A DNA stretch of 64,000 nucleotides from assembly GCA_024644235.1 (NCBI GenBank), contig JAHELJ010000004.1:124001-188000 (forward strand), read 5' to 3'. The position numbers and the translations under genes were made by a program. Each line of letters starts with the position of its first letter. Within the stretch, counting starts at the first letter, position 1. The notes beneath the pieces are model-generated. The model was not told where the DNA came from and ran no database searches. It saw only the letters and a program-made list of their open reading frames with translations. The stretch is from Lewinellaceae bacterium (GTDB taxonomy: Bacteria > Bacteroidota > Bacteroidia > Chitinophagales > Saprospiraceae). Below, piece by piece: positions 16,759 to 25,802 of the stretch.

Positions 16759-18396
16759 TTAGTCTTTATGTTTAGTCTGTTCGCGGATACCTTTGAATTC
16801 TGAACCGTCTTTCCATTGGGGAAATGTCTCTTCGTTTGCCAATTTTAATCCAATGTTGAGGTAAAGTTGTGCATCCTGAACCAGTCCGTCGAGATCCCAC
16901 TCTTCCGGATCGTATTCGTCAGAAGGCTGATGATACCGATTGGCGGTGTAGTCGTCCTTCTGTTGTTTCACCCAGTCTTTACCTTTTTCCACATGCTCCA
17001 ATCCACCTTCGGCATACAATGCTGGAATTCCAACCTTTGCAAAATTAAAATGATCGGACCGAAAGAAATATCCCTTCTCGGGTTCAGGATCGGCAAGGAT
17101 TTCCCGGCCTTGTTCAGCAGCTTCTGCGGCGGCATAGTCATCCATCTCAGAATGGCCGATACCGGTGATCGTCAGATATTTCATCTCTCCTAAACCATTC
17201 ATGCCATCCATATTCATATTGGCAACTGTGAGGTCCACCGGAAAGAGTGGATGTTCAGCATAGTACTGTGAGCCTAGCAAACCCTGCTCCTCAGCGGTGA
17301 CAAATAAAAACACAACGCTTCGTTTTGCAGGTGATCCTTGCGACATTGCCTTGGCAATGGAAAGGACAGATGCTATACCACTGCCATTATCCAAAGCGCC
17401 GTTGTAAATGGAATCTCCCTCTACCGATTGCCCTACTCCCAAGTGATCCCAATGGGCAGTATAAATGATGGTTTCATCAGGGCGTTCAGTGCCCTTCAAA
17501 ATCCCAATGACATTATTGGACACATCCCTTTCAAACTCATTTGTCAATGAGTGCGACATCTTCATCTCTAGCGGGAATGCTTCAAATTCTGGAGTGCGGG
17601 CTTTTCTGATTTCTGTACCGAGATCACGCCCAGCAGCCTCAAAAAGTTGCTTGGCAGCATCTAGCGAAAGCCAGCCCTGGATGGCGGGCTTGTCTAAATT
17701 TCCATCGCTCGATTGCAGATTTAATTTCGCACCTGACCAAGCGCCTGAAACCACAAACCAGGGATAGCCAGCAGAAGCTGTTTCATGAATGATCAATACA
17801 GCCTCAGCACCCTGCCGTGCAGCTTCTTCATACTTGTAGGTCCAACGGCCATAATATGTCATGGTATTGCCCTTGAAGAAATCCTCGTTTTCACCACCGA
17901 AACCAGGATCATTTACAAGAACTATGATAGTCTTGCCTTTCACATCAACCCCTTTGAAGTCATTCCACTGATACTCCGGTGCTACTATTCCAAATCCACA
18001 GAAGATCACATCGGAGGCGTCGACAACTATTTCGGTTTGCTCCCTTTCTGTATACGAAACAAATCCTTCCTTTAACCCTAGCGAGATTAGTTGATCAGCA
18101 TTTTGAAAATGCATCATGCTATCCGGCTTACCTGTAATGGCGACGAGGGGAACTTCCTGCAAGTAGGAGTTTCCATTTCCAGGTTCTATTCCCATGCTCT
18201 TGAATTGATCCTGCAAATATTCGATTGTTCTTGTTTCGCCTTCAGTAAAGGGCTTTCGGCCCAGGTAGTGATCAGAAGATATCTCTGTAAGGACGTCATC
18301 TATGAGTTGCTCATCGATCGAAGTGGTAACAGAATCTGAGGATGTACAGGCTAGTATTGATACCATTATCGTGAAAAAGAGAATGTGCTTTAGCAT
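16759..18396 (-). CDS. M28-family zinc metallopeptidase lipoprotein
   Basis: A 545-residue protein with a lipoprotein signal (MLKHILFFTIMVSILAC, lipobox ILAC). A protease-associated insert domain lies at about residues 130-280 (VIFCGFGIVAPEYQWNDF...), before the catalytic M28 domain. Zinc ligands and the catalytic Glu are visible: AHWDHLG, ALDNGSG, FVTAEEQGLLGS, NMNMDG and RYHQPSDEYDPEEW. Its likely activity is removal of N-terminal amino acids from peptides at the cell envelope. It heads the minus-strand operon that continues into uronate catabolism, an unexpected partner. The 147 bases upstream are shared with the divergent deacylase gene. Confidence 0.92.
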   Translation of the reverse strand: MLKHILFFTIMVSILACTSSDSVTTSIDEQLIDDVLTEISSDHYLGRKPFTEGETRTIEYLQDQFKSMGIEPGNGNSYLQEVPLVAITGKPDSMMHFQNADQLISLGLKEGFVSYTEREQTEIVVDASDVIFCGFGIVAPEYQWNDFKGVDVKGKTIIVLVNDPGFGGENEDFFKGNTMTYYGRWTYKYEEAARQGAEAVLIIHETASAGYPWFVVSGAWSGAKLNLQSSDGNLDKPAIQGWLSLDAAKQLFEAAGRDLGTEIRKARTPEFEAFPLEMKMSHSLTNEFERDVSNNVIGILKGTERPDETIIYTAHWDHLGVGQSVEGDSIYNGALDNGSGIASVLSIAKAMSQGSPAKRSVVFLFVTAEEQGLLGSQYYAEHPLFPVDLTVANMNMDGMNGLGEMKYLTITGIGHSEMDDYAAAEAAEQGREILADPEPEKGYFFRSDHFNFAKVGIPALYAEGGLEHVEKGKDWVKQQKDDYTANRYHQPSDEYDPEEWDLDGLVQDAQLYLNIGLKLANEETFPQWKDGSEFKGIREQTKHKD

Positions 18397-18543
18397 AGAA
18401 TTGATAGTTAAGCTGTTAGGATTGTTGAAAGTATTAAATTAATCCAGGTTGGACTAGTCTTCAGATAGCTGCCACTGATTTGCAAGAAACGCAACAATTT
18501 TTTCGAGTATCTTTCTCCATCCTTCACCACAACTGAACTAAAT

Positions 18544-20247
18544 ATGCGACTGCCGTTCCTCTCTTTACTTTTTGTTCTTTCATCATGCGGTCAGACGGAG
18601 ATGTATGATGTTCTTATTACAAATGCGAAGATTTATGATGGATCTGGGTCCCCTGCTTTCGATGGTGCTCTGGCTATTCGCGGCGACACTATTGCTGCCA
18701 TGGGAGCAGAAGTATCTGGCAAGGGAGTAGTTGAAATCAATGCATTGGGACAGGCTGTAGCGCCGGGATTCATCAACATGCTTAGTTGGGCCACTGAGAG
18801 TCTGATCCATGATGGACGTGGACTTAGTGACCTTGTTCAGGGAGTGACCCTGGAAGTGATGGGAGAGGGTACATCAATGGGTCCGCTCAATGATCAGATG
18901 AAGCAAGATATCAAGAGCAGTCAGGGTGACATTAAGTATGATATATCGTGGACCACTCTGGGGGAGTATTTGCAGTATCTGGAAGACAAGGGTGTGTCAC
19001 CAAATGTGGCCTCCTTTGTAGGAGCTACCACGGTAAGAATTCACGAGATAGGGTACGAAGACAGGCCTCCAACGGTCGATGAATTGGAACGAATGAAGCA
19101 GCTGGTGAGGAAGGCTATGGAGGAAGGAGCGATAGGGTTGGGATCCTCCCTGATTTATGCTCCGGCCTTTTATGCAGATACAGAGGAACTGATCGAATTG
19201 AGCAAAGTGATCGCAGAATATGACGGTCTGTATGTAACGCACATGCGCAGCGAGGGCAATAATGTAATCGAAGCACTGGGGGAAGTGATGCGTATCGCCA
19301 GTGCAGCTAATTGCCGGGCAGAGATTTACCATCTCAAGGCAGCAGGTGAGGCCAACTGGCCCAAAATGGAAGAGATGATCACGAAGATTGAACTTGCCAG
19401 GCAGGCAGGAGTGCGTGTGGCTGCAAATATGTACAATTACACTGCAGGAGCGACGGGATTAAATGCCGCTATGCCACCATGGGTGCAGGAAGGTGGTTAC
19501 CAGGAGTGGGCAAGACGGTTGCAAGATCCCGCCATTCGCAAGAAGGTTGCCAGTGAAATGAGGACAGATGCCACAGAATGGGAGAATCTCTACTTCCTGG
19601 CTGGATCACCGGAGAATGTTTTCTTAGTCGGATTTAAAAATGATACACTACGTCACTATACCGGCAAGTCCTTAGCCGAAGTAGCTTCAATAAGGGGTAC
19701 TTCACCGGAGATGACTGCAATTGATCTGGTAATTCAGGATGGGAGCAGGGTTGGTACTGTTTATTTTCTTATGTCAGAAGAAAATATCAAACGCCAGTTG
19801 AAACTGCCTTATATGACGTTTGGCTCTGATGCCTCAGCCCTAGCACCAGAAGGGGTGTTCTTGCAGTCAAATCCTCATCCGCGAGCTTACGGAAACTTTG
19901 CCCGCTTATTGGGTAAGTATGTCCGTGATGAACAGGTGATTCCTCTGGAAGATGCAATTCGTAAACTCACTTATCAGGCTGCCGTCAAATTGAGGATCAA
20001 CCGGAGAGGATTATTGAAGCCCGGTTTTTATGCCGATGTCGTGATTTTCGACCCAAACACCATTCAGGACCATGCCACCTTTGAAAATCCACACCAGTTG
20101 GCAACCGGAGTACAGCATGTGTTTGTCAATGGCAAACAAGTTCTAAAAGATGGCGAACACACCGGTGCCACTCCCGGTCGCTTTGTCAAGGGAGCTCACT
20201 ACGAGAGTCCCGGTCAGGAAATGGAGATCGAATCCGATCAGGAGTAG
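18544..20247 (+). CDS. N-acyl-D-amino-acid deacylase-family amidohydrolase lipoprotein
   Basis: A 567-residue protein with a lipoprotein signal (MRLPFLSLLFVLSSCGQ). From residue 20 it follows the D-aminoacylase fold: YDVLITNAKIYDGSGSPAF, then the position of the metal-binding HxH reads APGFINMLSWATESL with no His-x-His, and the Cys ligand position reads VMGEGTSMGP. Later ligand positions are kept: VTHMRSEG, EIYHLKAAGE, FGSDASAL. The start of the C-terminal beta domain (LKPGFYADVVIFDPNTI) is normal. The substrate is thus uncertain although D-aminoacylase relatives release D-amino acids from N-acyl forms. It leads a plus-strand operon, 2 bases before the Gfo/Idh/MocA gene. A weak promoter (TTTG at 18479, TATCTTTC at 18508) precedes it. 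Confidence 0.82.
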   Translation: MRLPFLSLLFVLSSCGQTEMYDVLITNAKIYDGSGSPAFDGALAIRGDTIAAMGAEVSGKGVVEINALGQAVAPGFINMLSWATESLIHDGRGLSDLVQGVTLEVMGEGTSMGPLNDQMKQDIKSSQGDIKYDISWTTLGEYLQYLEDKGVSPNVASFVGATTVRIHEIGYEDRPPTVDELERMKQLVRKAMEEGAIGLGSSLIYAPAFYADTEELIELSKVIAEYDGLYVTHMRSEGNNVIEALGEVMRIASAANCRAEIYHLKAAGEANWPKMEEMITKIELARQAGVRVAANMYNYTAGATGLNAAMPPWVQEGGYQEWARRLQDPAIRKKVASEMRTDATEWENLYFLAGSPENVFLVGFKNDTLRHYTGKSLAEVASIRGTSPEMTAIDLVIQDGSRVGTVYFLMSEENIKRQLKLPYMTFGSDASALAPEGVFLQSNPHPRAYGNFARLLGKYVRDEQVIPLEDAIRKLTYQAAVKLRINRRGLLKPGFYADVVIFDPNTIQDHATFENPHQLATGVQHVFVNGKQVLKDGEHTGATPGRFVKGAHYESPGQEMEIESDQE

Positions 20248-20249
20248 AT

Positions 20250-21305
20250 ATGAAAATGGGTGTGGGCATTCTCGGTTGTGGACCCATCGCTCAGATGGCA
20301 CATCTTCAGGCTGTATCCAAGGCAGCGAATGCTTACCTGGCTGCTGTGTGCGACAGGGCAACCGATTTGGCAGAACACCTTGGGGCGTATTATTCTGCGA
20401 AGCAGATTTATTATGACTATGAGAAAATGTTAGCAGATCCTAATGTGGATTTGGTCATCATAGCAGTGGCTGACGAGTACCACGTGAAAAATGCTATTTC
20501 TGCAATAAAGGCGGGAAAGCATGTACTCGTGGAGAAACCCATCGGTATATCCACACTCGAAGTGGAACAGCTCCAGGTGGATCTGGTTCGATCAAATTGC
20601 ACTTTGCAGGTTGGTCATATGAAACGATTTGATCCAGCTCTGGTCTTTGCACATCGATTTATCCGCGAAGAGATCGGAGAAGTGGTTGCGATGAAAGCCT
20701 GGTATTGCGATAGTGTGATCCGGTATGATATGACAGATAGTGTGTTGCCGAGGATATTGTCGAGCGGAGAGGCAGAACAAGGAAGATCTGATCAAAACAA
20801 AAAGAATTACTTTCTAAGAGCTCACGGAAGTCATCTGGTGGATATGGTTCAGTACATGGTCGGGCCAATCATCGACCTAAAGGCTTCTTTCATCGAGCGA
20901 TCAGAGATCAACAATTGGTTTGTTCAGGGGCATTTGCAGGGAGGTGCCAACTTACAACTGGACCTGACTATAGCTATTCAGGAAGATTGGTCGGAGGGGT
21001 TTATCGTTTACGGAAGCAAGGGTACTGTTTCGGCTAAGATTTACAACCCTTGGTATCATAAAACGGCAGAGGTGTTTTGCTACAGCTTAAGGTCAAAAGG
21101 GCGGTTTCAACCAGTCGATAATAAATCGAATTGCTTTCAGCTTCAGTTGGAAAATGTGGTTTCATCGATCAGGAACGAAACCCAACAAATCGGCACTGAT
21201 CTGGACGAGGCTATGATAGGATTGAAAACCCTTCTTGCCATAAAACAATCTGCCGAAACAGGAACAACATTAAACCCAGTTGAGATGACTGGCGATCTTT
21301 TATAG
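20250..21305 (+). CDS. Gfo/Idh/MocA-family oxidoreductase
   Basis: A 351-residue NAD(P)-dependent sugar or inositol oxidoreductase. The Rossmann motif GILGCGPIAQMAHL begins at residue 5, the signature VLVEKPIGIS (Lys of EKP) lies near residue 93, and the C-terminal mixed-sheet domain contains GHMKRFDPAL and RAHGSHLVDMVQYMVG, with the His that acts in catalysis in many members. The substrate cannot be read from the sequence. It is 2 bases downstream of the deacylase gene and its TAG stop overlaps the GTG start of the isomerase gene by one base (TAGTG), so translation is probably coupled. The pairing with a TIM-barrel isomerase is common in breakdown of sugars and inositols. Confidence 0.9.
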   Translation: MKMGVGILGCGPIAQMAHLQAVSKAANAYLAAVCDRATDLAEHLGAYYSAKQIYYDYEKMLADPNVDLVIIAVADEYHVKNAISAIKAGKHVLVEKPIGISTLEVEQLQVDLVRSNCTLQVGHMKRFDPALVFAHRFIREEIGEVVAMKAWYCDSVIRYDMTDSVLPRILSSGEAEQGRSDQNKKNYFLRAHGSHLVDMVQYMVGPIIDLKASFIERSEINNWFVQGHLQGGANLQLDLTIAIQEDWSEGFIVYGSKGTVSAKIYNPWYHKTAEVFCYSLRSKGRFQPVDNKSNCFQLQLENVVSSIRNETQQIGTDLDEAMIGLKTLLAIKQSAETGTTLNPVEMTGDLL

Positions 21306-22141
21306 TGAGAGAGCTGGGTATTTATACCAGGGTGTTTTCAGCAGAACTCGTTGAAATACTGAACAGGATTAAGGGTCTTGGACTAACTCATTTTCATCTT
21401 AGTCCGGTATCAGCCGGATTCGCGGTGCTCCCGGTTGAGATTGATGAAAATAAATTGAACCAAATCAAATCTGAGACTGGTAAAAGCGACCTGAAGATGT
21501 GTGGCATATCAGCTACATTCAATATGATTCACCCTGACAAGAGGATAGTTGAGGAGGGTATAGAGGCCTTTCGGGTATTAGCTTATATCAGTGCTCCACT
21601 GGGCAACCCGATGTTGAGCCTTTGCACGGGTAGTAGGGATCCGGAGAATAAGTGGAGATACCATCCCGAAAATGACTCACCCAAATCATGGATAGAGATG
21701 TGCCGGATTTTGGAAAAGCTATTGTTGATTGCCGAGGAATGTAATGTGTGGCTGGGCATAGAGCCTGAAAGAGGTAATGTAGTAAGTGATGCCAGGAAAG
21801 CAAGGTTGCTCCTTGAGGATATGCAGAGTAGCAGGTTAGGGATCATTTTCGACCCTGCAAATATCATTGAGTCAAAGCTCGATGAGGACATTGACCTTTT
21901 ACTGACTCAGTCTATGGAGCTGCTAGCGGACACGGTCAAGGTATTGCATGTCAAAGACCGAAATCGTGGCGGTAAAGTTTGTGCAGCCGGCAAAGGAGTC
22001 ATTAATTTCGGAGCTCTTTGGCAGACCTGTCTCAACTTTCACATTGCCCCCACCTTGGTTATTCATGATCATGCCGAAGACGAATTGGAGGGAAGCTTGG
22101 AATACCTCAGACTTAACCTGAATTGGAACAATGAGGATTAA
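21305..22141 (+). CDS. TIM-barrel sugar isomerase/epimerase
   Basis: A 278-residue xylose isomerase-like TIM-barrel protein that starts with GTG at 21305, inside the stop of the previous gene. The pattern fits the AP endonuclease family 2 fold: LGLTHFHLSP near the N terminus, GIEPERGNV with the metal-binding Glu near residue 155, LGIIFDPANI with Asp near residue 186, VKVLHVKDRNRGG with His and Asp near residue 218, and LVIHDHAEDEL near the end. Relatives isomerise or epimerise keto-sugars or inosose. With the Gfo/Idh/MocA gene it forms a likely two-enzyme sugar module. Confidence 0.85.
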   Translation: MRELGIYTRVFSAELVEILNRIKGLGLTHFHLSPVSAGFAVLPVEIDENKLNQIKSETGKSDLKMCGISATFNMIHPDKRIVEEGIEAFRVLAYISAPLGNPMLSLCTGSRDPENKWRYHPENDSPKSWIEMCRILEKLLLIAEECNVWLGIEPERGNVVSDARKARLLLEDMQSSRLGIIFDPANIIESKLDEDIDLLLTQSMELLADTVKVLHVKDRNRGGKVCAAGKGVINFGALWQTCLNFHIAPTLVIHDHAEDELEGSLEYLRLNLNWNNED

Positions 22142-22148
22142 ACGGGAT

Positions 22149-22166
22149 TTGTTTAAATTCAAACAA
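22149..22166. promoter_or_regulatory. Near-perfect 18-base palindrome, possible operator
   Basis: TTGTTTAAATTCAAACAA reads the same on both strands at 16 of 18 positions. It lies in the 60-base gap before the sugar-dehydrogenase/cytochrome gene, a position suited to a repressor site. The protein that would bind it is unknown. Confidence 0.35.
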
Positions 22167-22201
22167 CGGTGCATTAAACGAATTCCCAAAAGACAACTGT
22201 T

Positions 22202-23962
22202 GTGATTTTTTACTCCCGATTTGTATCCATGATTTTTCTGTTGTTGCTAGCACTGGCAGGATTGGCTGGTTGTGAGAGGTCCAAGGATGTAACAGGCGAT
22301 GACGACAATGGAGGGCTTAGTCTGCCGGATGGTTTCGAAGCACTTGTTGTCGCTGATAGCCTGGGCAGGGCACGACATCTGGCGGTTCGGGACAATGGCG
22401 ATGTCTATGTCAAATTGCGAGTGCCCAGGGATGGTGGAGAGAATGTTGCCCTAAGAGATGAGGACGGTGATGGTCGCGCAGATGTCGTTGAACTTTTTGG
22501 AGAATTTCCAGGTACTGGAAAGTACGGTACAGCCATGCGGATATACAATGGCTATTTGTATTTCAGTACCGCTGGAGAAGTCTACCGGCAGAAGTTACAT
22601 AGGAAAAAATTGGTGCCAGTGGCTGAAGCGGAATTGATTATGGTGGACGATTACCTCAATGCCGAACATGGCTACGAACATATCGCCAAGCCGATTGCCT
22701 TCGACGATGAGGGACATATCTACGTGCCCTTTGGTGCGCCTGGAGATGTTTGTCAGGTTGAAAACAGGAAGCCGGGATCTCCGGGGCAAGATCCCTGTCC
22801 GGAGTTAGAGATGCATGGTGGTGTATGGAGATTTGACGCCAGTAAGCTCAATCAAAAGCAGACTGACGGGGACCGATATGCTACCGGCATTCGCAGCATT
22901 GTAGGGATGGCCTGGAATCATCTGGAGAATGAACTCTATGCTTTGCAGCATGGAAGGGATAATTTTTTCACTACATGGCCACATCTTTATTCTGAGTGGG
23001 AGAGTGCAATGTTGCCCTCAGAAGAATTCCTGCTGGTGAAGGAAGGAAGCGATGCTGGCTGGCCATACTATTACTACGATCAAATCAAGGGAAAAAAATT
23101 GCTCAATCCGGAGTACGGGGGAGATGGTGAGATGGAAGGGGATGGGCAGAAGTATAATCAACCTCTCATCGGATTTCCCGGTCACTTCGCACCAAACGAC
23201 CTGCATTTTTATCAGGGAGATCAGTTTCCCGAGCGATATCGCAACGGGGCATTCATCGCTTTCCATGGTTCGACAATTCGGGCTCCGTACCCACAGGCAG
23301 GATATTTTATTGCATTTGTTCCCTTTGAAAATGGACGTCCTTCTGGGCCTTTTGAGGTCTTTGCCGACGGTTTTGCTCACGTCGACACCATTATTAATAC
23401 CAGCGATGCCAGGTATCGTCCTATGGGAATCGCGGAGGGACCAGACGGATCACTTTATTTCAGTGAAAGTGAGATCGGCCGGGTATGGAGAATTGTCTTT
23501 AAGGGTGACCGGGAGAACTTTGGAAAGCAGCAACTAGCGAAAATGGAAGAGCATAAATCCCTTCCGCACATCAAGACTCCGGATCCGGTCCTTGACAATC
23601 TCGACCCGGTGCGGGTGGAAGCCGGAGCAGCTTTGTACCGTTTGCATTGCAGTATTTGCCATATGGCTGATGGGAAGGGAGATGGAACGCGATTTCCCCC
23701 GATCGACGGATCGGAATGGGTGTCTGGAGACAGCCAAACATTGATAAGACTGGTATTGGAAGGAAAACAAGGCCCGATTACCGTTAAAGGGCAGCAGTTC
23801 ATTGGCGTCATGCCCGGGTTCTCCTATTTGTCCGATGAGGAGATCGCCAAAATACTCACCTACATCCGTGCCAATTTTGATAATACAGGAGAAGCCCTCA
23901 GGCAGGATGACGTGAGAAGGGTCAGGAATCGAATCAATAGAGATCAAGATGAGAACATTTGA
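22202..23962 (+). CDS. Glucose/sorbosone dehydrogenase-like protein fused to cytochrome c (lipoprotein)
   Basis: A 586-residue protein. I keep the GTG start at 22202, which gives a positively charged start to the lipoprotein signal (lipobox LAGC); an ATG at 22229 is an alternative. Residues 40-440 form a beta-propeller of the soluble PQQ sugar dehydrogenase/sorbosone dehydrogenase type: GFEALVVADSLGRARHLAVRD (in part), RYATGIRS, ALQHGRDN, GWPYYYYD, LIGFPGHFAPND. The usual GSWNR site reads GSTIR. Residues about 475-560 are a class I cytochrome c: CSICH (Cys483, Cys486, His487) with a likely axial Met in VMPGF. It probably oxidises a sugar in the periplasm and passes electrons to the respiratory chain. 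Confidence 0.88.
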   Translation: MIFYSRFVSMIFLLLLALAGLAGCERSKDVTGDDDNGGLSLPDGFEALVVADSLGRARHLAVRDNGDVYVKLRVPRDGGENVALRDEDGDGRADVVELFGEFPGTGKYGTAMRIYNGYLYFSTAGEVYRQKLHRKKLVPVAEAELIMVDDYLNAEHGYEHIAKPIAFDDEGHIYVPFGAPGDVCQVENRKPGSPGQDPCPELEMHGGVWRFDASKLNQKQTDGDRYATGIRSIVGMAWNHLENELYALQHGRDNFFTTWPHLYSEWESAMLPSEEFLLVKEGSDAGWPYYYYDQIKGKKLLNPEYGGDGEMEGDGQKYNQPLIGFPGHFAPNDLHFYQGDQFPERYRNGAFIAFHGSTIRAPYPQAGYFIAFVPFENGRPSGPFEVFADGFAHVDTIINTSDARYRPMGIAEGPDGSLYFSESEIGRVWRIVFKGDRENFGKQQLAKMEEHKSLPHIKTPDPVLDNLDPVRVEAGAALYRLHCSICHMADGKGDGTRFPPIDGSEWVSGDSQTLIRLVLEGKQGPITVKGQQFIGVMPGFSYLSDEEIAKILTYIRANFDNTGEALRQDDVRRVRNRINRDQDENI

Positions 23963-23993
23963 CAAAATTCAGTTGAGTGAGCAATCCATTTTC

Positions 23994-25799
23994 ATGACGC
24001 TGCTTCTCCGTAGTGGTTTCACGCGGATAATTAAGATTGGGATTCTGAGCATTCTGATTGCCATCACTTGTATTGGTCAGGCTCAGCAGTTTCCCGATAT
24101 ATCAATTGTACGACATGAGACCATCAAGTTGCGCGATGGGGTAACGCTCCATGCTGACCTCTATCTACCGAATAAGTCGGATTCCTTTCCCACCATTGTG
24201 GTCAGAACACCATATAGCGTGCAGAGACCAGGCATGCATGAGACGATGGTTCGTTTGGCAAGGCACGGCTACGCAGTGGTATTGGCTGACGTAAGGGGTA
24301 GATACGAAAGCGGAGGCCACTGGGATCCATTCCGCTATGAAGCCCATGATGGCTACGACATCATTGAATGGGCAGCAGCACAACCATTCTCTAATGGAAG
24401 GGTGGCTACCCAGGGTGGAAGTTATCTTGGACATAATCAGTGGCAAGCTGCCGCAATGAAGCCACCACATCTGGTCGCAATATTTCCAATCTTAGCCTCA
24501 ACCAATATCTATGCGAACTGGTTGACGATGGGCGGGGCCTTCAGGCTGAGCTTCAATTATGGTTGGGGAGCGGTTCGTATGCCTTTCAAAATCATGCTGC
24601 CTCAATTCTGGCATATGGAGGACTACATGACGGAAAATCTACTCTACGAAAATGTTCTGCAGCATTTGCCTTTAAGTACTATGGATGTGTACGGCAGCGG
24701 CACTCTGGTGCCTCACTACCGCGAATGGATACGACACCAGAGTTATGATCAATATTGGAAGGAGATCAGTGATGAAGAACGTTTTGATCAAGTTGAAGTG
24801 CCTGCTTACAACATGGGAGGCTGGTTTGACATTTTTATCGACGGAACCATTAACGGGTACACTGGACTAAGAACTTCCGGCGGAACCCAAGCAGCTCGAG
24901 ATGGAACGCGACTAATCGTAGGTCCCTGGGGTCATGGAGTGAGTAAGTCATTCGGAGATGTGGATTTCGGAGATGCAGCCGTCATTGATCTGTTCGATCT
25001 GCAACTTCAGTTTTATGACCTCCATCTCAAGGGCATTGATCGCGGACTTGGTGAGCGAAAACCAGTCGAACTATTCTACATGGGTGTGAATCAATGGAGG
25101 GAGGAGGATGATTGGCCCATTCCGGGTACCGATTATCAAAGCTTTTATATCCGCAGTGAAGGTTCCGCAAACTCGGTAAGGGGAAATGGGGTGGTGGTGA
25201 AGAGCAAACCTTCACGACTCACCGAAGACAGCTATGTCTATGACCCCCTGCATCCTGTCCCGACAACTGGTGGAAACAACTGCTGTGGGACACCTACCCC
25301 ATCAGGGCCCCGAGATCAACGTCCATTGGAAAGGAGAGAAGATGTACTAGTCTACACAAGTGAAGTGTTGACCGATAGCCTTGCCATCGCTGGTCCCATT
25401 ACCATGAAGCTTTTCGCAGCTACAGATGGACCCGATACAGATTGGATGATCAAATTAGTCGATGTGTATCCTGATGGATTTGCCATGCCCGTTTCTGAAG
25501 GTATATTGCGAGCAAGATTCAGAGAGGGCTTGGATCAAATGAACCTTCTCACCCCAGGAAATACATATGAATATGATATACACATGACTCCAACCGCTAA
25601 CGTGTTTTTGCCAGGACACCGGCTGAGAATTGATATCACTTCCAGCAACTTTCCCCAATTCGACCGAAACCCAAATACAGGACATGACCTCGGAGTGTCG
25701 GACGAAATACGGAAAGCCCGACAAACCATCTTTCATGGTGGCCGGTACGCCAGTCATATAACACTACCAGTGGTTACGACCCCCACCAGAAATCCGTAA
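23994..25799 (+). CDS. CocE/NonD-family hydrolase (X-Pro dipeptidyl peptidase S15-like)
   Basis: A secreted 601-residue alpha/beta hydrolase. I start at the ATG at 23994, which gives a compact signal peptide ending GQAQ; an ATG at 23949 extends it by 15 residues and overlaps the previous gene by 14 bases. Catalytic features: the nucleophile in TQGGSYLGH (Ser133 from this start), Asp in MGGWFDIFIDG, and His in VGPWGHGV. A C-terminal jelly-roll domain (from about residue 430) is typical of CocE and PepX. The family includes dipeptidyl peptidases, cocaine esterase and beta-lactam acylases; the real substrate is unknown. It lies in the plus-strand run that began with the deacylase. Confidence 0.88.
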   Translation: MTLLLRSGFTRIIKIGILSILIAITCIGQAQQFPDISIVRHETIKLRDGVTLHADLYLPNKSDSFPTIVVRTPYSVQRPGMHETMVRLARHGYAVVLADVRGRYESGGHWDPFRYEAHDGYDIIEWAAAQPFSNGRVATQGGSYLGHNQWQAAAMKPPHLVAIFPILASTNIYANWLTMGGAFRLSFNYGWGAVRMPFKIMLPQFWHMEDYMTENLLYENVLQHLPLSTMDVYGSGTLVPHYREWIRHQSYDQYWKEISDEERFDQVEVPAYNMGGWFDIFIDGTINGYTGLRTSGGTQAARDGTRLIVGPWGHGVSKSFGDVDFGDAAVIDLFDLQLQFYDLHLKGIDRGLGERKPVELFYMGVNQWREEDDWPIPGTDYQSFYIRSEGSANSVRGNGVVVKSKPSRLTEDSYVYDPLHPVPTTGGNNCCGTPTPSGPRDQRPLERREDVLVYTSEVLTDSLAIAGPITMKLFAATDGPDTDWMIKLVDVYPDGFAMPVSEGILRARFREGLDQMNLLTPGNTYEYDIHMTPTANVFLPGHRLRIDITSSNFPQFDRNPNTGHDLGVSDEIRKARQTIFHGGRYASHITLPVVTTPTRNP

Positions 25800-25802
25800 T
25801 TC

